Below are positions 24,528-32,556 of a stretch of DNA of 64,000 nt, piece after piece (position 1 is the stretch's first letter; each line of letters opens with the position of its first letter). The notes beneath the pieces were generated by a model. That model was given only the letters and a program-made list of their open reading frames with translations, was not told where the DNA came from and made no database searches. This DNA comes from Oscillospiraceae bacterium. Its GTDB lineage: Bacteria; Bacillota; Clostridia; Oscillospirales; Acutalibacteraceae. The position numbers and the translations under genes were made by a program. Where the stretch lies: NCBI GenBank assembly GCA_015066345.1, contig SVOQ01000001.1, positions 1 to 64,000 of the forward strand. Reading direction: 5' to 3'.

Positions 24528-24556
24528 TTGACAAATACTCAAAAATTGAGTAAAAT
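24528..24556 (+). promoter_or_regulatory. Consensus promoter of the zinc-ribbon/coiled-coil gene
   Basis: TTGACA (24528-24533), 17 bases, TAAAAT (24551-24556). Between and around the boxes CTCAAAAATTGAG forms a 5-bp inverted repeat (24539-24551) inside the spacer, a possible operator. Confidence 0.75.
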
Positions 24557-24584
24557 AGAAGAAAAGGTGAAAGGAAGGATAAAA

Positions 24585-25523
24585 ATGAACTGTCCTAAAT
24601 GTGGTAAACCAGTAATAAACAAAGATTCTTTGGAATGTATGTTTTGTCATTCTGAACTTTACTCTGATGAAAAGCAAAAATCAAGAATAAAGCGAAAAAA
24701 AAGAGTGAAAAAAATTGGGTCTTTTTTTGTGGTGGCAATTCCGACTATGCTTTTATGGGTAGCAATAATTGGTGTTATTAAATTTGCTATGAAAACCCCA
24801 TTACAGACTTTGTTTACATCAGAAGGAACCGAAGTTTGCAGTGAATTTAGTATAGTCGAAACAAATGCTAATGAATATTCGGAAGGTACGGTGCCGGATG
24901 CGTATGGTGTGCAGAACTATACAACTGTGGTCGCTCCTCAACCAACAAAAGCTCCATCCCCAACAAGGTCAGACGTTTATACAACTACATATGCTCATGA
25001 AAACACGAGCCCATCAAAAGATTCATCGCCCTCAAAGACACCCAAGCCTTCAACTCCAAATAAGAACAACGCAACTGCATACCAGGAAGAAATAACAAAA
25101 GAAAACCAAAGACATAAAGACGAGCTTGAATTAATTGAGAGCAAATATAAAATAGATATAGATGATTGTGAATTTTGGATAAATTTTTATAGAAGTTATT
25201 GTGGGTATGCAGCATCATCGAGTTATACAAGTCAAATTTCTGCTTTGGAGGAAGAAGTTACACAAAAAGAGAAAAAACTGGCCTTTATGAAAATGGATAC
25301 CTCAAATATGTACGCAAGGCAAATTCGTGATTTAGAAGCTGAATTAGAACAAGATTATGCTCGTTTAACCGAATTGAGTATAAATTACGAATATACAGTA
25401 AACGCAGAGCAAAAGGAAAAAGAATTAAAAAATCTACAGCATAAAAAGAATTTGGAAATTAATTATGAAAACGAAAAACATACAAAAGCTATACAACAAA
25501 TCAATTCAAAATATGGGAAATGA
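24585..25523 (+). CDS. Zinc-ribbon, single-pass membrane protein with coiled-coil ectodomain
   Basis: This 312-residue protein starts at ATG 24585 behind AAAGGAAGGA; an in-frame TTG-type start at 24528 lies in the promoter. Residues 3-21 form a cytoplasmic zinc ribbon (CPKC...CMFC), followed by a very basic stretch and a membrane helix at about 43-67. A Pro/Ser/Thr-rich linker runs to about residue 175. The C-terminal 130 residues are strongly charged and heptad-like (SALEEEVTQKEKKLAFM, RDLEAELEQDYARLTEL), a long coiled coil. The plan (ribbon, anchor, stalk, ectodomain) is the same as that of the LRR protein at 4538-6187. No family is recognised; a structural or sensing role at the envelope is likely. 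Confidence 0.75.
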   Translation: MNCPKCGKPVINKDSLECMFCHSELYSDEKQKSRIKRKKRVKKIGSFFVVAIPTMLLWVAIIGVIKFAMKTPLQTLFTSEGTEVCSEFSIVETNANEYSEGTVPDAYGVQNYTTVVAPQPTKAPSPTRSDVYTTTYAHENTSPSKDSSPSKTPKPSTPNKNNATAYQEEITKENQRHKDELELIESKYKIDIDDCEFWINFYRSYCGYAASSSYTSQISALEEEVTQKEKKLAFMKMDTSNMYARQIRDLEAELEQDYARLTELSINYEYTVNAEQKEKELKNLQHKKNLEINYENEKHTKAIQQINSKYGK

Positions 25524-25539
25524 TACAAGGAGTTAATAT

Positions 25540-25600
25540 ATATAATTCGGCACTTGTGCCCCGATAATTTTGCATTCTGCATTTTGAATTCTGCATTTTA
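25540..25600 (-). repeat. Intergenic repeat (family A, short copy, inverted)
   Basis: Read on the minus strand it is AATGCAGAATTCAAAATGC, AGAATGCAAAATTATCGGGG, CACAAGTGCCGAATTA. This matches the first 55 bases of the element at 55085 almost word for word, but lacks the following GC-rich hairpins. It sits between a gene end and a terminator. Confidence 0.6.
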
Positions 25601-25631
25601 AAAACCTCCTGTACACGTACAGGAGGTTTTT
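25601..25631. terminator. Strong bidirectional terminator
   Basis: AAAACCTCCTGTAC (25601-25614), AC, GTACAGGAGGTTTT (25617-25630): 14 bp with A and T tracts on both sides, between convergent genes. Confidence 0.9.
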
Positions 25632-25632
25632 A

Positions 25633-26283
25633 TCATTTCACCTTAAACATCGAGGCGAGTATTTCAAAGTCTTTGTCGTACTCGTCGGCATCTGAGGGAC
25701 GTTCGTATTTTAATTTTATACTTCCGCCGTTGTTGTCGTCGATGCAATAAACGGTTGTTGTAGTGCCGTTTTTATCCGAGTGGTAAACGGCATAAAGGTT
25801 TTCTATATTAAGTTTCGGTTGTTCTCCGTCTCTTTCGTGGACTTTTGCTGTACTACTGCAAAGGCTTGAGTAACTGACGGATTTATAAGGCGTAACCGTG
25901 ATTATGACACTGTTATTTTCCTTTGCCTTAAGTGTTGTAACACCCTCGGAATCGATACAGTCAAAGACGTTTTTATCCACAAAGAATGTATAATTCTTGT
26001 TTGTATCAACGGTGGGACTTGTGGGTTTCGGTACGGATACGGACGGCATCTTATCGGGAGAAATGAGCGTAACCTTGGATGTTTCTTCCGTGGTTTTCAC
26101 ATTCTCTGAAATGAAATCAGTCGGTGGTGTGCCTATGGGCTCACCGTTTTTGCCGATACCTAAAAGGCTTTTACCAAAAGGGGAAAGTACTAACACGCAA
26201 ATTGTTGCTAATACAATAAGGCATATAAAAACTATTATTAAAATATTCCTCTTTTTGTTTGAGGTATTTTCGTTTTTTGCCAT
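25633..26283 (-). CDS. Membrane-anchored hypothetical protein
   Basis: This 216-residue protein has a short basic cytoplasmic tail (KNENTSNKKRN), one membrane helix (ILIIVFICLIVLATICVLVL, about 14-34), a Ser/Thr/Pro-rich linker to about residue 95, and a beta-rich C-terminal domain. The domain contains YTFFVDKNVFDCIDSEG, LKAKENNSVIITVTPYK and ENLYAVYHSDKNGTTTTVY, suggesting a compact NTF2- or PsbP-like fold. No family assignment is safe. The start ATG 26283 is 10 bases from AGGAG; TTG 26289 is an alternative. It follows the aldolase gene and may be read from the same transcript. Confidence 0.7.
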   Translation of the reverse strand: MAKNENTSNKKRNILIIVFICLIVLATICVLVLSPFGKSLLGIGKNGEPIGTPPTDFISENVKTTEETSKVTLISPDKMPSVSVPKPTSPTVDTNKNYTFFVDKNVFDCIDSEGVTTLKAKENNSVIITVTPYKSVSYSSLCSSTAKVHERDGEQPKLNIENLYAVYHSDKNGTTTTVYCIDDNNGGSIKLKYERPSDADEYDKDFEILASMFKVK

Positions 26284-26309
26284 AATCAATGAACTCCTGT
26301 TGAAAATTT

Positions 26310-26340
26310 GAGCCGCACCGGATACGGTACGGCTCTGTTT
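26310..26340. terminator. Hairpin between fba and the hypothetical gene
   Basis: GAGCCGCACC (26310-26319) pairs with GGTACGGCTC (26326-26335) with one C-A mismatch. TGTTTTTG follows on the plus strand; on the minus strand, the direction of fba, only AAATTTTC follows, so it may be a weak terminator for fba. Confidence 0.55.
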
Positions 26341-26346
26341 TTGTAA

Positions 26347-27213
26347 TTAAGCTTTGTCTTTTGAGCCGAAGAGTTCGATTTTTTCACGAACTGTTTCTTT
26401 AATAGCTTCGCAACCGGGAGCAAGAAGTTTTCTGGGGTCGAAACCTTTACCTTCAAGGTCTTTACCTGCTTCGATGTATTTTCTTGTTGCTTCCTGGAAT
26501 GCAAGCTGACACTCTGTGTTAACGTTGATTTTGGAAACACCGAGGTCGATAGCCTTTTTAATCATATCAGCGGGGATACCTGTACCACCGTGAAGAACGA
26601 GGGGCATTGTGCCTGTTTTTTCCTGAATAGCTGCAAGAGTATCGAATGAAAGACCTGCCCAGTTTTCGGGATATTTACCGTGGATATTACCGATACCTGC
26701 TGCGAGCATTGTAACGCCGAGGTCAGCAATCATTTTGCATTCGTCGGGGTCTGCACATTCACCTGCACCGATAACGCCGTCTTCTTCGCCACCGATAGAA
26801 CCAACTTCTGCTTCAAGTGAAAGACCTAATTCTTCGCAAGTAGCAACGAGTTCTTTTGTTTTTGCGATGTTTTCGTCGATTGCGTAGTGTGAACCGTCGA
26901 ACATGATTGATGAGAAACCTGCTTCGATACATTTTTTTGCACCTTCGTATGAACCGTGGTCAAGGTGAAGAGCAACGGGAACTGTAATCTTAAGGTCTTC
27001 AATCATTGCTTTAACCATATCAGCAACGGTTTTGAAACCGCACATATATTTACCTGCACCCTCGGAAACACCAAGGATAACGGGTGAATTCATTTCCTGT
27101 GCAGTAAGAAGAATGGATTTTGTCCACTCAAGGTTGTTGATGTTGAACTGACCAACTGCGTAGTGGCCTGCTTTTGCTTTTGTGAGCATGTCTTTTGCGT
27201 TAACTAAAGGCAT
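26347..27213 (-). CDS. fba: Class II fructose-1,6-bisphosphate aldolase
   Basis: This 288-residue zinc-dependent aldolase cleaves fructose-1,6-bisphosphate to DHAP and glyceraldehyde-3-phosphate in glycolysis, and reverses it in gluconeogenesis. Motifs: VGQFNINNLEWTKSIL, ALHLDHGSYE (catalytic Asp and zinc His), SLEAEVGSIGGEEDGV, GIGNIHGKY (zinc His), LVLHGGTGI (zinc His) and SKINVNTEC (phosphate binding). The length and pattern fit the Firmicute FbaA type. A tagatose-bisphosphate aldolase role cannot be excluded from sequence alone, but the central-metabolism form is more likely. Confidence 0.93.
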   Translation of the reverse strand: MPLVNAKDMLTKAKAGHYAVGQFNINNLEWTKSILLTAQEMNSPVILGVSEGAGKYMCGFKTVADMVKAMIEDLKITVPVALHLDHGSYEGAKKCIEAGFSSIMFDGSHYAIDENIAKTKELVATCEELGLSLEAEVGSIGGEEDGVIGAGECADPDECKMIADLGVTMLAAGIGNIHGKYPENWAGLSFDTLAAIQEKTGTMPLVLHGGTGIPADMIKKAIDLGVSKINVNTECQLAFQEATRKYIEAGKDLEGKGFDPRKLLAPGCEAIKETVREKIELFGSKDKA

Positions 27214-27257
27214 TTAAAACACTCCTGTCAAATTTATTTTAATTTTTTTATAAACAA

Positions 27258-27758
27258 TTATACGTTTTCTTCCCTTAAATCGAGCATGATTTCTTTGCTT
27301 TGGGGTATAAGGTGTTTGTATTTTACACCTGCCGCGTCAAACATACGTTTTGAGGCTCTTGTGGAAGATGTGTCGGCATATTTATCGGAAAGGTAAACAA
27401 CCTCCGTAATACCGCTCTGTATAATGGCTTTGGCACATTCGTTGCAGGGGAAAAGAGCCACGTAAATGCGACTACCCGCAAGACTTCTGCCGCGGCAGTT
27501 GAGAATTGCGTTAAGTTCTGCGTGGCAGACATAAGGATATTTTGTGTCATAAGAATCGTCGGCACTACGCTCCCAGGGGAAGCAATCATCGTCGCAACCT
27601 GAGGGGAAGCCGTTGTAACCAACTGACAAAATTCTGTTTTCGTTGTTGACGATACAAGCACCAACCTGAGTGTTGGGGTCTTTACTGCGTTTTGCACAGA
27701 GCATTGCCGCACCCATAAAGAACTCGTCCCAGGATATGTAGCCCTCTCGCTTAGCCAT
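27258..27758 (-). CDS. dCMP deaminase (ComEB type)
   Basis: This 166-residue zinc-dependent deaminase converts dCMP to dUMP for thymidylate synthesis. Zinc motifs: YVCHAELNAIL (His and catalytic Glu) and FPCNECAKAIIQSG (two Cys). QVGACIVNNENRILSVGYNGFPSG is the typical substrate-binding region. It has the length of B. subtilis ComEB. It lies 44 bases upstream of fba in the same direction and has a consensus promoter. Its product dUMP also links it to the dUTPase gene at 48 kb. Confidence 0.92.
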   Translation of the reverse strand: MAKREGYISWDEFFMGAAMLCAKRSKDPNTQVGACIVNNENRILSVGYNGFPSGCDDDCFPWERSADDSYDTKYPYVCHAELNAILNCRGRSLAGSRIYVALFPCNECAKAIIQSGITEVVYLSDKYADTSSTRASKRMFDAAGVKYKHLIPQSKEIMLDLREENV

Positions 27759-27802
27759 TGCGAAAACCTCACTTTTTGCATAAAATGTGTTTAACCTTTT
27801 AT

Positions 27803-27831
27803 ATTATACATTTATAAATTTGTTTTTTCAA
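27803..27831 (-). promoter_or_regulatory. Promoter of the dCMP deaminase gene
   Basis: Minus-strand TTGAAA (27831-27826) and consensus TATAAT (27808-27803) with 17-base spacing. Confidence 0.7.
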
Positions 27832-27850
27832 TACGAAATTTAAAAAAATG

Positions 27851-27880
27851 ATAACATATCTGTGTTATATATGTTATAAT
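27851..27880 (+). promoter_or_regulatory. Extended -10 promoter with overlapping inverted repeat
   Basis: TG-T-TATAAT at 27872-27880 is an extended -10 box. A perfect 9-bp inverted repeat, ATAACATAT (27851-27859) and ATATGTTAT (27869-27877), spans the promoter and would suit a dimeric repressor. Confidence 0.55.
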
Positions 27881-27920
27881 CACCTGCGAAATGGTTAAAA
27901 AACACTGAGGAGATATATTT

Positions 27921-28685
27921 ATGGTAAAAGATTATTTCAAACGAGTTTACAAAGGAGTAAGTAAAATTGAACTTATTTACTGGTGGACTCTCAGATTATT
28001 GATGATTGGCGGTATCATTTACAGTTTATTTAAAATGGATTCCTACCAACCTGCACAGATGGCAGCAAACCTTTTGGGTATGTTCTCTTACGAAGTTTGT
28101 CAGATGTTCCCCAAAAACACTTTTCCACGTCTTTTCTCCCATAAATTTCAGAATTTATCAATACTTGCATTTTTCCTTGCGTCCTTCGGTGGTGCGTTCC
28201 TGAATTTCTATTACGCAATACCCGGTTATGATAAGGTGTTACACGCTTTCGGTTGCGGTGTTGGTGTATACGTTGCTTATGAGTGTGTTTGTGCAATGCA
28301 AATCCGCGACAAAAAAACCTGCCCTCCCGGTATTGCGGCAATTGCGGCTATGGGTCTTGCCTTTGCTTTCGCTTCAGGTTGGGAAATTTTCGAGTTCAGT
28401 TTTGACCAGTGGTTTGGCGGTGACGCTCAGCACTGGGATTTACAGAAAGCCATTGAAGAAGCCGGCGGCAATGTTGAAGATGTATTTATGCTTATTCCTC
28501 TTGATGCGGAGCGTTTTGAGTCCCGTTTTGCGTTGATGGATACTATGGCAGACACTATCTTTAACTGTGTTGGTGCTATTGTTATGTACATTGCCTTAAG
28601 AATCAGACCTTATCGCCACAGAGGAAGCAACAACATAAACAAAATTATAGAAGAAGAATTGGTCAAAAATGCCAAAGAAAATTGA
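27921..28685 (+). CDS. YjdF/DUF2238-like integral membrane protein
   Basis: This 254-residue protein has about six membrane helices. It has the conserved polar motifs of the YjdF (DUF2238) group within membranes: GYDKVLHAFGCG (about 102-113), FASGWEIFEFSFDQ (about 151-164) and LMDTMADTIFNCVGA (about 208-222). The regularly placed His, Glu and Asp residues suggest a metal or proton site inside the membrane, but no biochemical role is established for the family. It starts behind CTGAGGAGATAT and is monocistronic. Confidence 0.7.
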   Translation: MVKDYFKRVYKGVSKIELIYWWTLRLLMIGGIIYSLFKMDSYQPAQMAANLLGMFSYEVCQMFPKNTFPRLFSHKFQNLSILAFFLASFGGAFLNFYYAIPGYDKVLHAFGCGVGVYVAYECVCAMQIRDKKTCPPGIAAIAAMGLAFAFASGWEIFEFSFDQWFGGDAQHWDLQKAIEEAGGNVEDVFMLIPLDAERFESRFALMDTMADTIFNCVGAIVMYIALRIRPYRHRGSNNINKIIEEELVKNAKEN

Positions 28686-28701
28686 GTGTTGAAAAATGAT
28701 A

Positions 28702-28730
28702 TTGATTATTCAGTGAAAAGGTAATATAAT
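28702..28730 (+). promoter_or_regulatory. Promoter of the ceramidase-like gene
   Basis: TTGATT (28702-28707) and consensus TATAAT (28725-28730), 17 bases apart, 30 bases before the ATG. Confidence 0.7.
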
Positions 28731-28760
28731 TAACCTGTATAATTAAAAGGAGGAATCCCT

Positions 28761-30491
28761 ATGTCTAAAAAGGTTTTGGCAGTTGTACTGTCTCTCATCC
28801 TTATGTTTTCAGCAGTTGCGATTCCTGTCTCCGCGGCAGAAATCTCTCTTCCCGAAACAAGTGTTGAAAACGTTTTTGAAATGTTAATTGAAAAGCTCTT
28901 GTCATTTGTTCTCACTTACCTGAATAAATACTGGCCCGGCTACGAGGATAAATGGAGCGATGTTGAAAATTACGAACCGGAGTACTTCTACGCAGGTGAA
29001 GAAGAATTTGACCGCGAAGTTGCGGAAGATGCTCAGTGGCAGGTAGGCTACGCAGGTGCATCTCTTCTTGAGGGTATTGACCCCATGGACGGCGACTACT
29101 TCCTTGCAGGTTCGCTTGAACCCATCGTTGGCCGTGTTCCCACAGAGGTTCTTGATGACCAGCGTGTTCGCGTTTACGCTATCAGCGACGGTAATAGCGG
29201 TGTAGTAGTTCACGCAGTTATCGACGGTTTCGGTTTCTCACGTGGTGACGTTATGGAAATCCGTTCAAGAATGGCTGAATTTGCAGAGAAATACAACATT
29301 GTTTCTATCAATGTTTCTGCTCTCCATCAGCATTCCTGTATCGATACTCTCGGTATGAACGTACCCCTTGCACAGGCTCTTATTATCAATACCGGTAACG
29401 CTGCAACCGGCGGTGCTCTTGACGAGCATAAGATTCAGAAGAATCAGCAGTTTATGGAAAATCTTTTCACAAAAACTGTTTACGCTATGAAACGTGCAGT
29501 TGTTAATATGAAAGACGGCGACCTTTACTACGGTGCAGCTGATGTTTCAGATTACATTAAAGATAAACGTGACCCTCAGACAATTGATCCCGAAATCCAG
29601 AGACTCCGTTTCGTTCCCGATGACGGTACAACTGAGACTTGGCTTCTTGAAGCAGCTATCCACTGTACAAGTATCGGTGCAGGTCCCGACGAGCTTACAG
29701 CGGATTATCCTTACTACATCGAGAAAACCATCCGTGAAGAAGCAGGTGCTAATGTAGTATTTGTACAGGGTGCAGAACTTGCTATCACTTCAAGACATAT
29801 TTACCTCTGTAAGGAATGTCGTTCAATTGCAAATGTTGAACACGACGGCGACGTTACAATTTCTTGCCCCAATGGTTGTATTGAAGCAGTTACCGCTGAT
29901 AATATCGGTGACGCAGCTGACCTTTGGGATGAAGCAAACAGAGATGAAAGCAAGAATGGTATTGACTATATGAAAGAATATGGTTATATCCTTGCTAAGA
30001 AAGTTATGGCTATCGAGGAAGAAGAGGCTCTTGACCCCGTGCTTAACATTATGATGCAGGAAGTTGCACTCGATGTTGATAACGGTATTCTTACTCTTGC
30101 AGCTCGTGAAGACGTTCTTAATGCAGTTATTGCTAAAAACGGCGAAGGCTACAATTTGATTACCGAAATCGGTTATATGGAACTCGGCAACAAGGTTGGC
30201 GTATTCCTTTGCCCCGGTGAATTTGACCCCATCCTTATTATGGGTGGTCCCGCATCAGGTGACGCATCCTGGGGTAAGGGCGAATGGGAATTACCCGCAC
30301 TTGCAGACTGCACAGACTGTGAATACGTAATGGTATATGGTCTTTGCAACGACCAGGCAGGTTACGTTCTCAGAGATAACGAGTATCACTCACTTCTCAG
30401 CGAAAACGAAGAAGTTAACGTTATCAGCAAGACCGCAGGTTCAACATTCGTTAGCGAATTTATGGACCTTCTTGCAACAGTTGATGCTTAA
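28761..30491 (+). CDS. Secreted neutral-ceramidase-like protein with cysteine insert
   Basis: This 576-residue protein has a Sec signal peptide (cleavage after PVSAA, about residue 26). It resembles the N-terminal domain of neutral/alkaline non-lysosomal ceramidases: SINVSALHQHSCID (zinc-type His pair, 189-191), EAAIHCTSIGAGPDELTADY (301-315; ceramidases have H-x-TS here) and VVFVQGAELAITSRH (333-346). In the position of the usual GD-S-PN nucleophile loop it has ELAITSR, and directly after it an insert with C350-x2-C353 and C369-x3-C373, likely a structural zinc site. The substrate may therefore differ from ceramide. It lies upstream of a secreted PHP protein and has its own promoter and terminator. 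Confidence 0.65.
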   Translation: MSKKVLAVVLSLILMFSAVAIPVSAAEISLPETSVENVFEMLIEKLLSFVLTYLNKYWPGYEDKWSDVENYEPEYFYAGEEEFDREVAEDAQWQVGYAGASLLEGIDPMDGDYFLAGSLEPIVGRVPTEVLDDQRVRVYAISDGNSGVVVHAVIDGFGFSRGDVMEIRSRMAEFAEKYNIVSINVSALHQHSCIDTLGMNVPLAQALIINTGNAATGGALDEHKIQKNQQFMENLFTKTVYAMKRAVVNMKDGDLYYGAADVSDYIKDKRDPQTIDPEIQRLRFVPDDGTTETWLLEAAIHCTSIGAGPDELTADYPYYIEKTIREEAGANVVFVQGAELAITSRHIYLCKECRSIANVEHDGDVTISCPNGCIEAVTADNIGDAADLWDEANRDESKNGIDYMKEYGYILAKKVMAIEEEEALDPVLNIMMQEVALDVDNGILTLAAREDVLNAVIAKNGEGYNLITEIGYMELGNKVGVFLCPGEFDPILIMGGPASGDASWGKGEWELPALADCTDCEYVMVYGLCNDQAGYVLRDNEYHSLLSENEEVNVISKTAGSTFVSEFMDLLATVDA

Positions 30492-30504
30492 GTAAAATGT
30501 TTAG

Positions 30505-30533
30505 TCCCCGCGATTTTTTCGCGGGGATTTTTT
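30505..30533 (+). terminator. Intrinsic terminator
   Basis: TCCCCGCGA (30505-30513) pairs with TCGCGGGGA (30519-30527), then TTTTTTT. Confidence 0.92.
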
Positions 30534-30577
30534 TATATTGTACATATTTATAAGCCTTTTTTTATTCAAGTTGATAA

Positions 30578-30606
30578 TTGAAAAATAATGGTAATTGTAT
30601 TAGAAT
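30578..30606 (+). promoter_or_regulatory. Promoter of the secreted PHP protein gene
   Basis: TTGAAA (30578-30583) and TAGAAT (30601-30606), 17 bases apart, 55 bases upstream of the start codon. Confidence 0.6.
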
Positions 30607-30661
30607 ATATTATGTATCATTGCAGATATTGATTTTGCATTTTCAGAAAGGTGGATTTTCT

Positions 30662-32152
30662 ATGAGAAAAACCAAAAAAATTATAGCAATTATCTGTGTA
30701 GTTGCTATTCTTTCAGGTGCATTGAGTACTATTGGTTTTGCCGCAAGTACCGATGTTGATTACACAATTACTAACCCTTATGCAAATGTTGATTGGTCCT
30801 GGGATCAGTACAAGGCGGACCTTCACACTCATACAACTGCATCCGACGGTGATGACACACTTAAGGATATGCTTGAGGTTAACTATGACTATGGTTTTGA
30901 TATTTATGCAGTATCGGACCACGGTACAACAAGCTACAGTTGGACATATCAGGAAGTTATTCCTGCTATTCAGGTTTTCCTTGGTATCAAGGACGGCACA
31001 AGAGAATTAGTTGCTCTTGAAGAAGGTGGCGGATTAACCTTCGACGGTGACAGATATGACGTTGTTACCGAAAATGGTGGCGATTACTACTACCAGACTT
31101 ACGAAGACGGTACAACCGGTCAGTATATGCTCCGCGTTCCCTACGCTAACGAGCAGAATCCCACATCCCTTAACAATGCCCACGTAAATACTTGGTTTGT
31201 TGATTACGGTCACGGTGTAGTAGGCGGTACAAGTGATTACGAAACACCCATTAAAGCCGTTGACGAATTAGGCGGTCTTTCCGTTATTAATCACCCCGGT
31301 GAATACACAAATGCCCGTGATGAAGAATATACCTGCGACGCTTACGACGAAAGCTATTCCTATTACATTGATAAATTTGAGAGCCTTCTTCTCAAGTATC
31401 CCTCTTGTATAGGTATTGATATTAACTCCAAGGGCGACTCAAGAACCCGTTTCGACAGAAAACTTTGGGATATTATGCTTATGGACCTTGCTCCTCAGGA
31501 TAGAAATGTTCTTGTAATTGCCACAAGTGATGCTCACAGAGTTTCTGCTGCATATACAGGTTACACAATGATGATTATGCCCGAAAATACAGTTGATAAT
31601 CTTTACGATTGTATGAGTAACGGTGAGTTCTTTGCAGCAAGTAAGTGCCTTGGTAATAACGAAGAGCTTAACGAAATTGCAATGTACCTTGTTGAAAACG
31701 GTGATGCAGATGCAGCCGCTATCGGTGAGGATATCCTTGCAAGACAGGCAGAGGATTACAACGCAAAATACGAAGCTCCCCTCGATGTTGAAGCACCTAT
31801 GATTAACGAGATTATTGTTGATGACGATGCTGATACAATTAAACTTGATGTTGAAGATGACCTTTGCATCCGTTGGATTTCTAACGGTAAGACGATTGCT
31901 TACGGCGACGAAATTGACCTTGATGATTACTCAGGTGAAGTTGGCGCATACGTAAGAGCCGAAGTATTCGGTGAAGGCGGTATCGTTTATACTCAGGCAA
32001 TGCTTCTTGATTACGAAGGTGCACCCGAGCACGAATACAAAGAAGATGCTAATGATTTCGGTTGGCTTGCAAGTATCATTCCCGATACAATAGTAAGATT
32101 CCTTGCTTCACTCAGTATTTTCAAATACATCTGGGAAGCAATGATGAAATAA
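30662..32152 (+). CDS. Secreted PHP-domain phosphoesterase-like protein
   Basis: This 496-residue protein starts at ATG 30662 behind AAAGGTGGA; an earlier in-frame ATG overlaps the promoter. It has a signal peptide ending STIGFA (about 27) and a PHP fold with DLHTHTTASDG (53-63), YAVSDHGTTSY (83-92), VINHPGEYTN and VIATSDAHR, the four metal-binding motifs. A beta-sandwich follows (about 385-465), with VEAPMINEIIVDDDADT and a predicted C-terminal hydrophobic helix (FLASLSIFKYIWEAMM). PHP enzymes hydrolyse phosphoester bonds. Export is less common for this fold and suggests an extracellular phosphorylated substrate. The link to the ceramidase-like neighbour is positional only. Confidence 0.82.
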   Translation: MRKTKKIIAIICVVAILSGALSTIGFAASTDVDYTITNPYANVDWSWDQYKADLHTHTTASDGDDTLKDMLEVNYDYGFDIYAVSDHGTTSYSWTYQEVIPAIQVFLGIKDGTRELVALEEGGGLTFDGDRYDVVTENGGDYYYQTYEDGTTGQYMLRVPYANEQNPTSLNNAHVNTWFVDYGHGVVGGTSDYETPIKAVDELGGLSVINHPGEYTNARDEEYTCDAYDESYSYYIDKFESLLLKYPSCIGIDINSKGDSRTRFDRKLWDIMLMDLAPQDRNVLVIATSDAHRVSAAYTGYTMMIMPENTVDNLYDCMSNGEFFAASKCLGNNEELNEIAMYLVENGDADAAAIGEDILARQAEDYNAKYEAPLDVEAPMINEIIVDDDADTIKLDVEDDLCIRWISNGKTIAYGDEIDLDDYSGEVGAYVRAEVFGEGGIVYTQAMLLDYEGAPEHEYKEDANDFGWLASIIPDTIVRFLASLSIFKYIWEAMMK

Positions 32153-32172
32153 TTAAACAATTAAAGAATTAA

Positions 32173-32208
32173 ACTTCGGTGCATTAAAAGTGCACCGAAG
32201 TATTTTTT
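32173..32208 (+). terminator. Intrinsic terminator
   Basis: ACTTCGGTGCA (32173-32183), 7-base loop, TGCACCGAAGT (32191-32201), ATTTTTTT. Confidence 0.92.
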
Positions 32209-32217
32209 TATTTGATA

Positions 32218-32246
32218 TTGTATTATTATTTTTCTTATGTTAAAAT
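32218..32246 (+). promoter_or_regulatory. Promoter of the ACT/UPF0210 operon
   Basis: TTGTAT (32218-32223) and TAAAAT (32241-32246), 17-base spacing, with TG-T before the -10 (extended form). Confidence 0.6.
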
Positions 32247-32278
32247 ATTTTAAATATCCGTAAGAGAGGTAAAATATT

Positions 32279-32548
32279 ATGAATGCAATTATTACCGTTG
32301 TAGGTAAAGATAAAGTAGGTATTATGGCGGGTGTGTGCGTGGTTTTACAGAAAATCAATGTTAACATACTTGATATCAGTCAGACCGTTATGCAGAATAT
32401 GTTTACTATGAATATGCTCGTTGACGTTAAAGAGGCAAATGTAGGCTATTCTGAGATAGTTGATGCCCTTGAAGCAGAGGGTCAGCGTCTTGGTGTTAAT
32501 ATCCGTATTCAACGTGAAGATATTTTTGATGCAATGCACAGAATCTGA
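32279..32548 (+). CDS. ACT-domain protein (UPF0237)
   Basis: This 89-residue protein is a lone ACT domain: [19 protein letters not shown] (ligand-binding loop GKDKVGI), then [28 protein letters not shown] and the C-terminal helix/strand. ACT domains bind amino acids or other small ligands and regulate partner enzymes. It lies 8 bases upstream of the UPF0210 gene, the conserved pairing in Firmicutes, and is probably its regulatory subunit. Family function is not established. Confidence 0.92.
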   Translation: MNAIITVVGKDKVGIMAGVCVVLQKINVNILDISQTVMQNMFTMNMLVDVKEANVGYSEIVDALEAEGQRLGVNIRIQREDIFDAMHRI

Positions 32549-32556
32549 GGTGGAAT

